Shown here piece after piece: positions 34,950 through 45,562 of a DNA stretch of 64,000 bases. The position numbers and the translations under genes were made by a program. Below the pieces are notes generated by a model. The model did not search any database. It saw only the letters and a list, made by a program, of their open reading frames with translations, and was not told where the DNA came from. The number at the start of each line of letters is the position of its first letter. Within the stretch, counting starts at the first letter, position 1. Source of the stretch: Salinigranum rubrum (GTDB taxonomy: Archaea; Halobacteriota; Halobacteria; Halobacteriales; Haloferacaceae); contig NZ_CP026310.1 in assembly GCF_002906575.1 (NCBI RefSeq), positions 1 through 64,000 of the forward strand, written 5' to 3'.

Positions 34950-35150
34950 GATACTTCGCATCCCGGTACGCCCGCTGGTTGTATGTAAATTCCTAGTGAA
35001 ATATTTCTCCTCGTGAAGAAGATATCAGTTATCCAGATAGAACGGGAGTGAGGCTTGGCCCGGTGGATGGCCGCGAGTACCCGATTCGATCCCTGATCCC
35101 CGGAAATTACTGGTAGACGAGCGCACGGCCACCATCAGCCAAGACGATAG

Positions 35151-35975
35151 CTACGAGTGAGGGTCCGATGAGACGAGTGTCTCGGACGCCTGGGGCTCGA
35201 CCGGTCTCGCCTCGTCGCGGACGCGTTCGAAGGTCGAAATGGCCCACTCTCGGGCCGCCGGGTCGTCCGTATCGATAACCGCGGTCAGGGCCCCAGTTTC
35301 CGGATCGTGACAGCAAATGCCGGCGCGGTCGTCGACGATGCCCAGCCCGCACCGGGATCTGTCGGGGAGCGCGTCGTGGACGTACACGCGGCAGTGTTCA
35401 CAGGAGGCGGCCTCCATGACACGTTCGGGGTTCCAAGCGAACGTCTGCTCGAGCGCGGTCGGCGAGTAGACGTATTCGAGTTCCATCCCGTCGAGAACGG
35501 CCTGGCAGACCGTCTCGTTGTTGATCGATTTGAACACAATACTGTCGAACCCCCGCATTCGAGTGGTTCCCTCGATCAGGTGGGTCAGGCGCTCGATCGG
35601 TTCGTACGGGTAGCCCGGTCCGGGGTAGGAGACCACCGCATCGGCGAAGAGGTCAACGGAGAACCCCTCCATCTCTCGGGGGAGCCATTGCCAGACGTCG
35701 CGCAGTTTGCGCTCGATTTCCATCGCTTCTCGGAAATCGAGAAACCGTTCGGCCACGAACTCGCCCAGTGGTGTCAGTTCGTAGGTGGGCCCGTCCCGGA
35801 CGACCCATCGGCGGTCTTCGAAGTCAGAGAGAATCCGACTCATAGTCGGTGTCGAGGCTCCCGTCGCAGCACGAAGCTCCCGCCGTTCACGGACACCAGC
35901 GGTCAGTTCCTCCAGTACACCAACGCGGTGGTTCGATCGGGCGAGAAAGTCGATCTCTTCGATGGCTGCACCCAT
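35151..35975 (-). CDS. Winged-helix regulator with FilR1-type C-terminal domain
   Basis: The 274-residue protein starts MGAAIEEIDFLARSNHR. Its N-terminal winged helix (GVLEELTAGVRERRELRAAT, TPTMSRILSDFEDRRWVVRD) and central/C-terminal domain (AVVSYPGPGYPYEPIERLTH, then VYVHDALPDRSRCGLGIVDD) match the haloarchaeal FilR1/DUF1724-like architecture. The start at 35975 lies ~25-30 bp from a TATA-like element (CAGTATAATGG). The target genes are not evident; the next upstream locus is a gene relic. Confidence 0.82.
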   Translation of the reverse strand: MGAAIEEIDFLARSNHRVGVLEELTAGVRERRELRAATGASTPTMSRILSDFEDRRWVVRDGPTYELTPLGEFVAERFLDFREAMEIERKLRDVWQWLPREMEGFSVDLFADAVVSYPGPGYPYEPIERLTHLIEGTTRMRGFDSIVFKSINNETVCQAVLDGMELEYVYSPTALEQTFAWNPERVMEAASCEHCRVYVHDALPDRSRCGLGIVDDRAGICCHDPETGALTAVIDTDDPAAREWAISTFERVRDEARPVEPQASETLVSSDPHS

Positions 35976-36098
35976 GATGTGTGTACGTGTGCCACAGTAT
36001 AATGGATATCGACGCTCGTATTCCATGTCATGGTTGTCATCCAGTGCGTGTTGGTCGTTCCCCTGTGATCGACCGCTCCGTCTCACCCAGCACCTCGA

Positions 36099-36329
36099 TC
36101 ACAGATGAAGGCCATCGAAACCGGCGACAGGTCGTGCGTTGATGACGTACCCGCCAGCGGCCTGCGAGCGTAGCCACTCGCGGACGTACCGTTCCGCGGT
36201 GTCAGTCTCCTCGGCCAGTCCGCCCGACGTGAGCGGACTCGCCTTGTCGAACGTCTCGTACAGACCGAGTTCGTCGCCGATGACGACCAGTGGTGCAGCC
36301 GCCGTCGCGCCGATATCGTTGAGGCTGTC
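36099..36329 (-). pseudogene. Fragment of a methyltransferase with winged-helix N-terminus
   Basis: The segment IGATAAAPLVVIGDELGLYE, TSGGLAEETDTAERYVREW and LRSQAAGGYVI matches the dimerisation/winged-helix start of rRNA/O-methyltransferase-like SAM enzymes. No SAM-binding part follows. It is truncated on both sides. Confidence 0.6.
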
Positions 36330-36474
36330 TGTATCTGTTGATTCAGGAATCGGAATCCATCTGAGCCGGGACCGTGAACCCACAAACGGGTAGTACTGAT
36401 ATGCGAACGAATTAGACGCTCATATTGGCCATACTGTCCTGGCTACAATTTGTTCGCTCGTGTGTCCTCGAACA

Positions 36475-36793
36475 GTGAGGTCGATTTCCACAGATATCGC
36501 AGAGAAGCTCGGGCTGTCGTCAAGTACAGTTCGACCCCGCCTTAACAAACTGGAGGAGAGTGGGATTATCCGAGGAGATCACATCGATATCGATTATGAC
36601 CGGTGAACGGAACGTCTACGTGAACGCCATCGAGAAGGACCACGACGACCTCAATCGGATCAGTAAACAACTGGACGCAGTCGGCCTCAAGATCGTCGAC
36701 GAACAACCGATACGCGACGAGTACGTCTGTCCATACCACGGGTTTTTAGACGAAAGTGAAGAGTTGAACGCTCAACGTAGAAACAATCAGTAA
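36475..36793 (+). pseudogene. Lrp/AsnC-type regulator with internal deletion and frameshift
   Basis: First piece: RSISTDIAEKLGLSSSTVRP and LNKLEESGIIRGDHIDID, an AsnC HTH. It then jumps, in another frame, to TGERNVYVNAIEKDHDDLNR and SKQLDAVGLKIVDEQPIRD. The second piece aligns with TGRRNLHVLAVGESTRDLQR of the intact Lrp-TrkA_C protein at 55164. About 35 residues between are lost. It lies just upstream of the FNT-UspA gene, as the intact regulator accompanies an APC-UspA operon. Confidence 0.75.
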
Positions 36794-36958
36794 ATGAACG
36801 CTGTTGAGGGTACACGAGAGAGTCTTTATCAGAACCATGACAATGTCGCCCCCGACTAGCGTTACGAAGTAACCGATCTACTCCTACGGTATCATCGGAA
36901 CCCAGCGGGTCGACTGAGACGCAAACCACTTAGTCCGTGGGTTGCGGCACAAGATAGC

Positions 36959-38782
36959 ATGAGGGACTCCGAACGAACGGTGTCAGATCGGGATCATGAA
37001 CACCCTTCTAACAACGACATCCCCGTCACCGGTGAGGTTGTCCCGGATCTGTTCTCCTCCGATCAGGTGTTCCAACGGATCGTCGCCGACGCGGACCACG
37101 AGATCACGTCGGGCCTTCGCGAACTCTTCTTCGCCGCTGTCGCCGGCGGGTTCGCGATCACGATCACCTATCTGCTGTACGCCTCGATGTCTGCCGCGAC
37201 CGAAAGCGCACTCGCCGCCGTCCTGTTGTACCCGATCGGCTTCATCTACATCATCATCGGCGGCTACCAGTTGTACACCGAGAACACGCTCCCGCCGGTG
37301 GCGCTGACACTGGAACGCCTGGCCAGCGTTCCCGCGCTCTTTCGACACTGGCTGGTCGTGCTCGCGGGCAACTTCACCGGCGGGGCGATCGGTGCCGTCG
37401 TGCTCGCCTACGGGGGAGTCTTCAGCCCCGAGGCGGCGGCAGTCGCCGTCGACCTCGCCGAAAAGGGCATCGAGACGCCGGTGACAGCCCTCTTTTTCAA
37501 AGCTGCCTTCGCCGGCCTGATCGTCGCGGGTGTCGTCTGGATGAACTTCGCGGCTCGTGACACCGTCTCTCGGGTTCTCATCGTGTACCTCGCCTTCCTG
37601 GCGATACCGCTCGGAAACCTCTTTCACGTCGTCGTCTCGTTCACCGAGTCCGTCTATCTGATGCTCGTCGGCGGCCCGGGGATGATCACGGCGCTGACGG
37701 AGTTCGTCCTCCCGGTGCTGCTCGGTAACACACTCGGCGGTATCGTGCTGGTCACCATCGTCAACTACTATCAGACCAGCGAGCGGCGTCTCGAGATCGA
37801 ACGGTTCGAGCACGTTCGTCGCCTCTCGACGAGGGAGTGGGTGCTCGGCAGTCTCGCGGGCCGGTCGTACGTACCGGTCGTCGACACGCTCGGGGAGTTC
37901 GTCCGCGACCCCGACTCCTTCCGAATCCTGGTTCCGGTTGCGAACCCGCGAACGGAGGCCCCGATCATCGAGTTTGCCTGCGCGCTCGCGAGCGGTCACG
38001 AGAAGAGTACGGTTCACGCGGTTCACATCGTCCAGATCCCCTCTCGGATACCGATGGAATCCGACGGCCGCCACGGCCACGGCCGGATCACTCGCGAGTC
38101 GGCCCGCCTCATGGCGGACATCGAACGGCGCGTCGAGGGATACGACGTCGAGTTCGAGACCTCGACGATCGTCTCTTCACGCTCCTTCGAGGAGGTGTTC
38201 GACCGCGCGCGCCGGACTCGACCCGACCTCGTCGTGATCGGGTGGGGCGACCATCGACTGTGGAACGCCGCCCGCGCCGAACGTCCCCTCGACGAGCTGA
38301 CCAACCGCTTGCCTTGTGACTTCCTCGTCATCAAAAACGGGGAACTTGACACCTCTCGCGTGCTGTTGCCGACGGCCGGTGGGCCCGACTCGGATCTCTC
38401 GGCCGAGATCGCACGGACGCTCCAGTCGACGACCGACGCCGAGGTGTCGTTGCTCCACGTCGTCGACTCCGGCGAGCGTGAAGCCGGCGAAGCGTTCCTC
38501 ACCGAGTGGGCGACCGAGCGGGGTCTCGGTGACGCGACACTGCTCGTCGACGACTCCCGCGACGTCGAGGCGGCGATCGAGCATGCGGCTGCCGATCACA
38601 CGCTCGTGCTCATCGGTGCGACAGAGCGGGGGCTTCTCTCGCGTCTCGTCACGGATTCGTTGCACCTCGACGTCATCAACGAGGTCGACGCCTCCGTGGT
38701 ACTGGCAGAACGCCCCTCCGATCGACCGTTGAGAGATCGGCTGTTCGGACGCGGTCGACGCGAGAAGCGGGGACAGTCGTGA
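36959..38782 (+). CDS. Formate/nitrite-transporter (FNT) channel fused to two UspA domains
   Basis: The 607-residue protein has residues ~40-285 as an FNT-type membrane domain with six helices: LRELFFAAVAGGFAITITYL, VVLAGNFTGGAIGAVVLAYG, FKAAFAGLIVAGVVWMNFAA and VLLGNTLGGIVLVTIVNYYQ. Two UspA domains follow: FRILVPVANPRTEAPIIEFA (~320-460) and RVLLPTAGGPDSDLSAEIAR to GATERGLLSRLV (~462-590). These are the same cytoplasmic tails seen on the APC permeases. FNT proteins move formate, nitrite or other small anions. A USP-tailed FNT suggests direct control of anion flux by nucleotide or stress (inference). Confidence 0.9.
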   Translation: MRDSERTVSDRDHEHPSNNDIPVTGEVVPDLFSSDQVFQRIVADADHEITSGLRELFFAAVAGGFAITITYLLYASMSAATESALAAVLLYPIGFIYIIIGGYQLYTENTLPPVALTLERLASVPALFRHWLVVLAGNFTGGAIGAVVLAYGGVFSPEAAAVAVDLAEKGIETPVTALFFKAAFAGLIVAGVVWMNFAARDTVSRVLIVYLAFLAIPLGNLFHVVVSFTESVYLMLVGGPGMITALTEFVLPVLLGNTLGGIVLVTIVNYYQTSERRLEIERFEHVRRLSTREWVLGSLAGRSYVPVVDTLGEFVRDPDSFRILVPVANPRTEAPIIEFACALASGHEKSTVHAVHIVQIPSRIPMESDGRHGHGRITRESARLMADIERRVEGYDVEFETSTIVSSRSFEEVFDRARRTRPDLVVIGWGDHRLWNAARAERPLDELTNRLPCDFLVIKNGELDTSRVLLPTAGGPDSDLSAEIARTLQSTTDAEVSLLHVVDSGEREAGEAFLTEWATERGLGDATLLVDDSRDVEAAIEHAAADHTLVLIGATERGLLSRLVTDSLHLDVINEVDASVVLAERPSDRPLRDRLFGRGRREKRGQS

Positions 38783-39008
38783 CTGTCTGCTGTCGAACGC
38801 TGCACCACCCCCTTTGGTACTGATCGACCGTCGTGTCATTTTGACCTCATTATTCCCTGAGTAGACGGTCACCAACACGACTGAGGACGACGGTCGACCG
38901 ACCTCGAAGCGAGTGCAGTGGCGGCTCTATTCAGTTCTTCCACGAGTATTCGGGAAGGTCCAGCACCAGAACCAATACAGGCCAAAACAGACAGTAGTGA
39001 CGAAGGAG

Positions 39009-40139
39009 ATGTCAGTGCGCTCGCTCGGTCTACTGTTGTCTCTCGTTCTCCTTTCGACAGCCGTGTACACCACACCCGTCGGTGACCTGCACACAGACGA
39101 GAGACGAGAAGCCCTGACACCCGAGGAGACGGCCCTCGTCAGTCCCGACGGGACGAACAGTTATGTATGGCCATACACCAGTCGCAGCCAATCTGTGTCG
39201 GGGCGAACGCTAGCGCTCAATGTCGTCGTACTCGGTGATTCAGAGCAGGTACGACGAGTTCTCGTCACCAGATCGGATGCGAATTGGAGCGCGACTAACC
39301 GGAACACTCCTGTTCGAATCTCTCCGTGGCGACGAGCACACGGTTCTGTCCGATACACGTACCTGTCCCCCGATCGGAACGCATCGGGGCGATGGATACC
39401 CGCAGATTACCAGCTACACGTGGGGACGTACTTCGGACAGCGAACCCATCTCAGGGCCTACTCCAGTCGCTCCGGGAACTGGACTGCGTTGCAAACGCAC
39501 ACCGAGTATTGGGACTGGTTTCGGGTGCGTCACACGGTCACCGGCGTGGCTGCTGGTGCTCGGTTCGTTGAGCACGACCTGCGCGATGAACCGTTCGTTA
39601 CGAGAGTCACGCGGACCCACCATGGGCATCGCGGTGGAGGGAGCGGTGGCTGGTGGACCGTTATCGGGCTTGCCCCGGCACTCGTTTTGGTTGGCAGCGC
39701 TGCTCGGCTGAGCGATCAGTGGAGCCTCGAAGACGTCGCACTACCTGGTGCGCTTCTCGGCGTCGTCCTTGGAGTCCGTGGATGGGGTCTCGCGGCCGAA
39801 ACCGTGTTCCCCGGCGTGACGCCGAAGTTGTTCGTCGTAATCGGTTATCCGATATTAGCAGTCACCCCGCCAGTTCTCGTTACAGTCCTCGCGGCCGACC
39901 GACCGGCCAAACGCGTCGTTTCACTCACGGCTTCCGGATTCGCCACAGGGATCGTCTTAGATATGGCACTCGTCGGTGTCAGACGCGTCCCGACACGACT
40001 TGCCTATCATCGCGTGGCACTGGTCGCAGCACTCGTCGTTGTCGCGTTCGGTTCAGCACGTGGCCACAGACGTCTCAACCTCGTCGGCGTCGTGGCATGG
40101 TTGAGTTTGCTCGTTGCGTCCCTCCTAGGAGTCGTGTGA
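39009..40139 (+). CDS. Membrane protein with extracytoplasmic domain, unknown family
   Basis: The 376-residue protein starts MSVRSLGLLLSLVLLSTAVY at ATG 39009, with GGAG directly upstream. The signal-anchor helix is followed by a ~210-residue outside domain (LHLRAYSS-like repeat of RTHLRAYSSRSGNWTALQTH, YWDWFRVRHTVTGV). About six C-terminal membrane helices from residue ~245 follow (VIGLAPALVLVGSAARL, then VALPGALLGVVLGVRGW). No catalytic motif is recognised. It ends 5 bp from the convergent glycosyltransferase gene and may belong to the same surface-glycan locus. Confidence 0.65.
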   Translation: MSVRSLGLLLSLVLLSTAVYTTPVGDLHTDERREALTPEETALVSPDGTNSYVWPYTSRSQSVSGRTLALNVVVLGDSEQVRRVLVTRSDANWSATNRNTPVRISPWRRAHGSVRYTYLSPDRNASGRWIPADYQLHVGTYFGQRTHLRAYSSRSGNWTALQTHTEYWDWFRVRHTVTGVAAGARFVEHDLRDEPFVTRVTRTHHGHRGGGSGGWWTVIGLAPALVLVGSAARLSDQWSLEDVALPGALLGVVLGVRGWGLAAETVFPGVTPKLFVVIGYPILAVTPPVLVTVLAADRPAKRVVSLTASGFATGIVLDMALVGVRRVPTRLAYHRVALVAALVVVAFGSARGHRRLNLVGVVAWLSLLVASLLGVV

Positions 40140-40144
40140 CGGGG

Positions 40145-41725
40145 TCAGTCAGCCGTTCGATACACCACCACCCCGTCGTTTTCGTACACTCGTGTCCACG
40201 ACGGCGACCGTTCGAACGACCGCTCGAGGGTCCCGAACTGGGCGGCCGATTTCCCACGTATCGTGTACTGACCCTTTGGAAGATACACGTACTCCGGCGA
40301 GGCGTCGATCGATGTCGTCACTGATTCGACACAGGCAGCACTCTGACACCGCGAGACAGCTTCGTAGGCGGCCAACTGCCGTTCGTATGGCCCCGAACCA
40401 CGCCATTCGACACCCCACGGCCCGATCAAGAGCGTGCGGTCCGTGAGCGCTGGGAGCCACTCAGCGGCGTCACCGACGACGACGAACGTGGCATCCGGCG
40501 GCGTCTCGGAGGCGATCCACGTCATCGCGTCGAGTGATTCCGAGTCCAAGAACTCTGGCGTCGAAGGGTCGGTCGTGAGCGTCATTTCGTGAGCGAGATA
40601 CGCTCCACCGCTGGTAATTCCGACGAGGAGACAAGCCCCAACGAGAATCGTCCTGGCGTCGACAGTCGTTGCGACTCGCGTATCGACCGACTGAACTCGA
40701 TTCCCGAGATCGACGGCGACAGCAGCTAAGACGAGTGCACCCGTCGTGAAGACGAACCGTGGCTGTGCGAACAACAGTTCGGCAGTAACGGTCCATCCGA
40801 GGAGGAAGACGTCCCGGCGTACGATGTACAGATACACTGCACCGAGGATCGGGAGAAGTGCAAACGATACGCCGTCGAGGATGGTCGCGACGCCACCCCC
40901 GACACCGCCATGTGTGCCGCCCGCAGCGACAAATACGTCGAGCCCATGCGTCGTGACCACCCACACGAGCCAGGGGGACGCGATTGCGAGACCACCGAAC
41001 CCGACGACCGCTCCACGAACGAACCCCGCCACGGAGCGATCACGAGCCATCCACAGGGATAGATAACTCACGACGACGAACAGCGCGTACGTCGGGTGTG
41101 CGAGCAGCGTCGCACCGAAAGCAACGACCCCGAGGCCAATCGCACGTTTCGATCCCGTCTCGAACACGCGATAGCCGGCATAGATGGCGGTCAGCGCGTA
41201 CAGGAAGGCGAACGCGCGAACGACACCGCCGGCCGAGAGATGCCATTGGACCAGTTGGGGGTTCATCGCCACGGCGACACTCGCCGCTGTCCCTGCGGGT
41301 CGCGACCCCGTGTACTCGCGAGCGAAGAGGTACATCGGCACGAGTGACGCCAGCATTCCGACCGACGGGAGCAAACGCGCCACTGTCACAGGATCGGCAC
41401 CGAGGTCGAGCAGGGCGGCAAGCACGTAATACTGCAGTGGCGGATAGGCAAACGGAACACCATCCGCGGTGTATCCCGGTATTCGTGGTGGCAGACCGTA
41501 CCCGTGGGAGCTAATCTGCTCGGCAATCTGTGTGTAGAGCCCGGCACCGTAGGCTGGATACGGATTGGTCGCGAGGTAGACAACTACAGTAAGAAGTCCT
41601 GCTCCAAGGCCGAGTCCGAGCCAGGGGAGATCAGCACGGTCGATCGGACGGACAGGTGTGATTCCCTCCGTGAGTGGGGATGAGCGTTCGTCCGAGACGC
41701 CAGCTGGCATACCCCTCTCAGTCAT
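40145..41725 (-). CDS. GT39/ArnT-like membrane glycosyltransferase
   Basis: The 526-residue protein has about 11 membrane helices in the first ~370 residues and a soluble C-terminal domain. A first extracytoplasmic loop with YGAGLYTQIAEQISSHGYGL and VPFAYPPLQYYVLAALLDL resembles the Asp/Glu-containing loop of GT-C enzymes, although the usual acidic pair is not obvious. Such enzymes transfer sugars from polyprenyl phosphates to proteins or lipids outside the cell. Its ATG (41725) overlaps the stop of the upstream arylsulfotransferase gene, so the two are coupled. Confidence 0.75.
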   Translation of the reverse strand: MTERGMPAGVSDERSSPLTEGITPVRPIDRADLPWLGLGLGAGLLTVVVYLATNPYPAYGAGLYTQIAEQISSHGYGLPPRIPGYTADGVPFAYPPLQYYVLAALLDLGADPVTVARLLPSVGMLASLVPMYLFAREYTGSRPAGTAASVAVAMNPQLVQWHLSAGGVVRAFAFLYALTAIYAGYRVFETGSKRAIGLGVVAFGATLLAHPTYALFVVVSYLSLWMARDRSVAGFVRGAVVGFGGLAIASPWLVWVVTTHGLDVFVAAGGTHGGVGGGVATILDGVSFALLPILGAVYLYIVRRDVFLLGWTVTAELLFAQPRFVFTTGALVLAAVAVDLGNRVQSVDTRVATTVDARTILVGACLLVGITSGGAYLAHEMTLTTDPSTPEFLDSESLDAMTWIASETPPDATFVVVGDAAEWLPALTDRTLLIGPWGVEWRGSGPYERQLAAYEAVSRCQSAACVESVTTSIDASPEYVYLPKGQYTIRGKSAAQFGTLERSFERSPSWTRVYENDGVVVYRTAD

Positions 41726-43109
41726 CGTCGTTTCGCCTCCAGTGGGAGCCGGAGTTGCACCTGACCGCCCCACCAGCGGTACTCGAGTACGGTCCACGAA
41801 ACGAGGCTACTGAGGAGGATCACAAGCGCACCCATTTCGAGGAGGCCGACCCACCGTGGGAACAGGTACGATATCGCGTTAGCGATCTTCGGCGGGGGCC
41901 GAACTGCGAGCGCTCCCTCGCTTGAACCGTCTGTTGATGTGACCTGCCGCGAGGAGAGTTCAAGCGAGGCAGTACTCTCGCCGCCGGTACTCTCGTCGCC
42001 CGTGCCGAGGCGTTCCGCTTCGTACGGAAAACCAATCGAGGCAGTCCAGACGATTTCCCCTTCGCGATCGATTTCGAGGACTCGGTCGCCGTTGGAGTCG
42101 GTGATAAGTGTATGTCCGTTCGGGAGGCGGTCGGCGTCCCGGGGCCACTGAAGTCGGTCGTCGGTCCACGTCCAAGACTGGACCCACTTTCCTTCGTCGC
42201 GTTGATACTCCACGACGCGTCCGTTCTCCGAGTCCGCAACCAGAAGTGCCGGTCCCCACGTTCTGGCGGAATGTAATCCGGGTTGTGCTGCTCGTAGAGG
42301 GTCTCGTGGTCGCCGTCGCTTCCGAGCGTCCACTCCTCGCGCAGGCCACGCTCGGTATCGATGAAAACGACCTGATCCTGATTCCGAAGGCTCACCATGA
42401 CCGTCTCTCGGCCATCGATTTGGACGTATTCGACATCGTTGAGGTGAGTCCAGTCTTCGGGGAACGGACCGCCACTCTCGACATCGTAATCGGTCTGTGC
42501 GTCCCACTCCCACGCGACCAACTCGGTCGTCGTGTTGACGATGAAGACCCGGTCCCGCGCGATATCGGCGATCAAGAGTCGGTCCTCGTCGATCCGGTCG
42601 ACGTCGTGCCACCGGGTCGAGTGTTTGCTAGGCGTAACTCGACTGTACACGGTCGCTCGTTCGCCGGTGGTGAGATTGACTCGCTGAACCCCATTGCGCG
42701 TACAGACCGTTCCGTCACACTCCTCGGAGTCGAGATGGTCCGCGAAGACGAACTCGACGGTCGCGTTGGTCCCTGCGACGGGGTCGACGTCCCAGTACCG
42801 CGTATGCTCGTTCTCGTAGTAGTAGATGCTCCCATCAGGTGCAAACGCGACGAGTTCTGCTTGCGCCCGCGGTGCGTCGTTCTCGTCGGTGACGAACGCG
42901 TTCGAGTCGGTTGCGACGACTGTCGTGGACTCACGTGGGGCGACGACGGGAGTTCGGTCTCCGTTCCGAAACGCCTGCTCGACCGACGGATCTCCTGTCA
43001 CACGATTGTTTGTCCGATCGGCCTCCACGTAACCGATGGCCAGGGCTGCCGCGGAACAGAGGACAAGGAGTGCGAGTATGACGCGGGCGGTTCGCTTCGG
43101 GGGACCCAT
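41722..43109 (-). pseudogene. Arylsulfotransferase (ASST)-family protein, frameshifted
   Basis: From ATG 43109 an N-terminal helix (ARVILALLVLCSAAALAIGY) is followed by beta-propeller-type repeats: VAFAPDGSIYYYENEHTRYW, RWHDVDRIDEDRLLIADIA and EDWTHLNDVEYVQIDGRE. After QHNPDYIPPERG the family sequence continues one base out of frame: GPALLVADSENGRVVEYQRD, LPNGHTLITDSNGDRVLEID and a C-terminal membrane helix. One G is missing from a run (plus-strand C4, 42254-42257). Restored, the protein would have about 460 residues, anchored at both ends. Confidence 0.8.
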
Positions 43110-43140
43110 GACCGAACAAGTGACCACCGCTGTGTAAAAT

Positions 43141-43634
43141 CTACTGGGTCGTTCTACTCCGACGCGTTCGCTGTCGTACCACGAGGAGCGTACAGGCGAG
43201 CCAGAGTATCAGGCTGGCTTCGACGCCGTGGATCCCCACATCAATCCCGTATCTGACCGCTGTTATCGGTACAGCCACGGGACACCACTGGCAGTGAACG
43301 AATCCACGATGAGATGCGAACCGTAGCCGAGCGTGACGGCCGTCGAGAACAGAGAGAGAGACGATGGGTGTGGTCGCGAACGTCGCCACGACCAGATAGA
43401 AACGACGACCACAGCGCCACACAGCGGCGTATGCGTGATCCCACGATGAACGAGTGGGAACGACCAAGCCGGTGCGAACAGCAGGTCGATGTCCGGAAAA
43501 ATCGCACCAACGACACCAACAATCGGGGCGGGCTCTCGCATGACCGAGACGATGGTGTAACCGATCATCGCGTGGGTCAACACGGCGAACAGCACGTACA
43601 GACGGTGGTCGAAACCGGCCCCGTGTACCGACAC
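43141..43634 (-). pseudogene. YdjM/DUF457-like membrane metal-dependent hydrolase, frameshifted
   Basis: The product reads LFAVLTHAMIGYTIVSVM, VGAIFPDIDLLFAPAW, FPLVHRGITHTPLCGAVV and LGYGSHLIVDSFTASGVPWL. The HRGITH and DxDLL motifs and the SH-D pattern are typical of DUF457. A single missing C (near 43268-43269) causes a stop. In the next frame the family tail continues, ITAVRYGIDVGIHGVEASLI. Restored, it would be ~165 residues with four helices. Confidence 0.78.
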
Positions 43635-43770
43635 GGTCGTCGTTCGATCCGTGGTCGTATGAAGCCTCGCCAGACCCCGCTTGAGGACACCACTTCGGTC
43701 GTGGGAACTTCCCAGTCACAATCGATTTATGAATAGATATCCGAGTGACGACCTAGTAAGTGATTAACAG

Positions 43771-45562
43771 ATGACCCTCCCTGATACCCCCCGTCGGGCA
43801 ATCCTCGGCGCTCTCGGTAGCGGTATGGTTGCGCTCACGGGAGGGTGTCTGCGTCGCGTGCGGTCGCTCACGGGGTGGAACTCTGCCCAGCAAGTCCAGC
43901 TTCGAATCAAGACGGTTCCCGATGACGCCGATCCGTACGCGCTGCAACTTGCGCGCACAGTCGCCGATTGGTTCCGGACTGCTGGCATCGACACTGGAGT
44001 CGTCCCGATGTCCGAACAGGAACTGCACCGTCAGACGCTGTTGGGTAACGATTTCGACCTGTTCGTGATGCGTCTTCCGCCCCGGTTCCGCGACCCGGAC
44101 GGGCTGTACACGCTCCTTCACTCACGGTTTGCGGAAGACCCTGGCTGGCAGAACCCGTTCGGGTACGCGAATATCGACGTTGACGAGTTCCTCGAGACCC
44201 AGCGTCGAACCAACGGTACACGCCGTCGAGAGGCCCTCAGACGGCTACAGATGACGGTCACCCGGACGCAACCATTTACACTGCTGACCGTCCCTGACGA
44301 CATCCGGGCTGTTCGAACGACTAACTATACGAACTGGCGGGCGGCCAACCTCAGTTCTCCACTCGGCTATCTCCTGCTCGAACGAGCGTCTAGCGTCGAT
44401 GAGGAGGACGGGACGCTCCGAGTCGCTGTCACGGACCGGCGGGCGACGATGAACCTGAATCCACTCTCTGTCGAATTCCGACGGACTGGTGCTCTGACCG
44501 GTCTGTTGTACGACCCACTCGGGTACGTATTCGAGAATCGGTTGACACCGTGGCTCGCCGAGACCTGGGAGTTCTCCGAAACGAATCCACCTACCGCTCG
44601 AGTCACGCTCAGGGACGGGGTATCGTGGCACGATGGCGAACCACTCACCGCAGACGACGTGGCGTTCACGTACCGGTTACTCGCGGACACGACTCTGAAC
44701 TCGAGGGGGGACGAGGAGTCTGCCCCGTTCCCGTCGCCACGATACCGCGGTCGGAGTAGCCTCGTCGCAGACGGCGAGGTCATCGACGACACGACCGTGG
44801 AAGTGCAGTTCGATGACGTAACGCCGAGTGTCGCCCGTCGGGCGTTTACGATTCCGATTCTTCCGAAGCACATCTGGCAGGACCGAACGGATCCGGCATC
44901 GCTCGCCGGCATAAATGTCGGGTCAGTCACCGACGTTCTCGTTACGAATAACATCCCACCAGTCGGGAGCGGCCCGCTCAAGTTCGTTCGAAACACACCC
45001 GAGAGGAGGTCGTTCTCGAACGGTTCGACGACCACTTCTTACATCGGGGGACGGACCGACCAGTGGTCTCCCTGACCAGGTCAGTGACGTTGCATTCGAC
45101 ACGCTGTCCGTACGGGTCGCCGGGTCTGACGTCACGGCTGCTGAGATGGTGGCTGATGATACCGCCGACGCGACCGGGACCCCCGTGGGAGCGGACGCTA
45201 TCCCTCGTATCGGTCGCAGTCCTGACTCAGAACTTCTCATACAGCAATCTCACTCGTCGTACATCCTGGGCTATAATACGCGCAAGCAACACCTCAGTAA
45301 TCCGCGATTTCGCCATACGCTCGCCAGATTGATCGATGGGGAGTATATTGCAGACACCGTCATCGATGGATACGGACAGCCCGCAGTCGGCCCGCTCTGG
45401 GGCACTGAGTGGTACCCGGCGGAACTCGAATGGGCAGAGGACAACCCTCTCGCGGGATTTCTCGGAAACGACGGGGAACTTCATACCGATCGGGTCCGGG
45501 ATGCGTTCCGTGAGGCGGGGTACCGGTACGACGGCAGCAAGCTCATCGGAGGGAGAGCGTGA
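43771..45562 (+). pseudogene. ABC transporter substrate-binding lipoprotein (SBP family 5), two frameshifts
   Basis: Starts MTLPDTPRRAILGALGSGMV then ALTGGCLRRV, a Tat-like signal with lipobox Cys. The middle has the SBP5 pattern: PWLAETWEFSETN, LRDGVSWHDGEPLTADDVAF, TIPILPKHIW and PPVGSGPLKFV. Past 45004 the sequence continues one frame over as EEVVLERFDDHFLHRG. After a G5 run (45046-45050) it continues in the third frame, SGLPDQVSDVAFDTLSVRV to GGRA. Two single-base deletions explain this. Restored, the length (~597 residues) is normal for peptide/nickel-type binding proteins. Confidence 0.82.

Noticed and set aside
34000-35016. 338-codon plus-strand frame
   Set aside because: Antisense to the methyltransferase at 34125-34949; Ser/Arg-rich without domains.
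36983-38080. 365-codon open frame on the minus strand
   Set aside because: It is antisense to the FNT-UspA gene. High GC makes long antisense frames common; composition is rich in Arg/Glu/Asp/His without any domain.
42108-43256. 382-codon plus-strand frame
   Set aside because: Antisense to the arylsulfotransferase gene, which has clear family motifs on the other strand.
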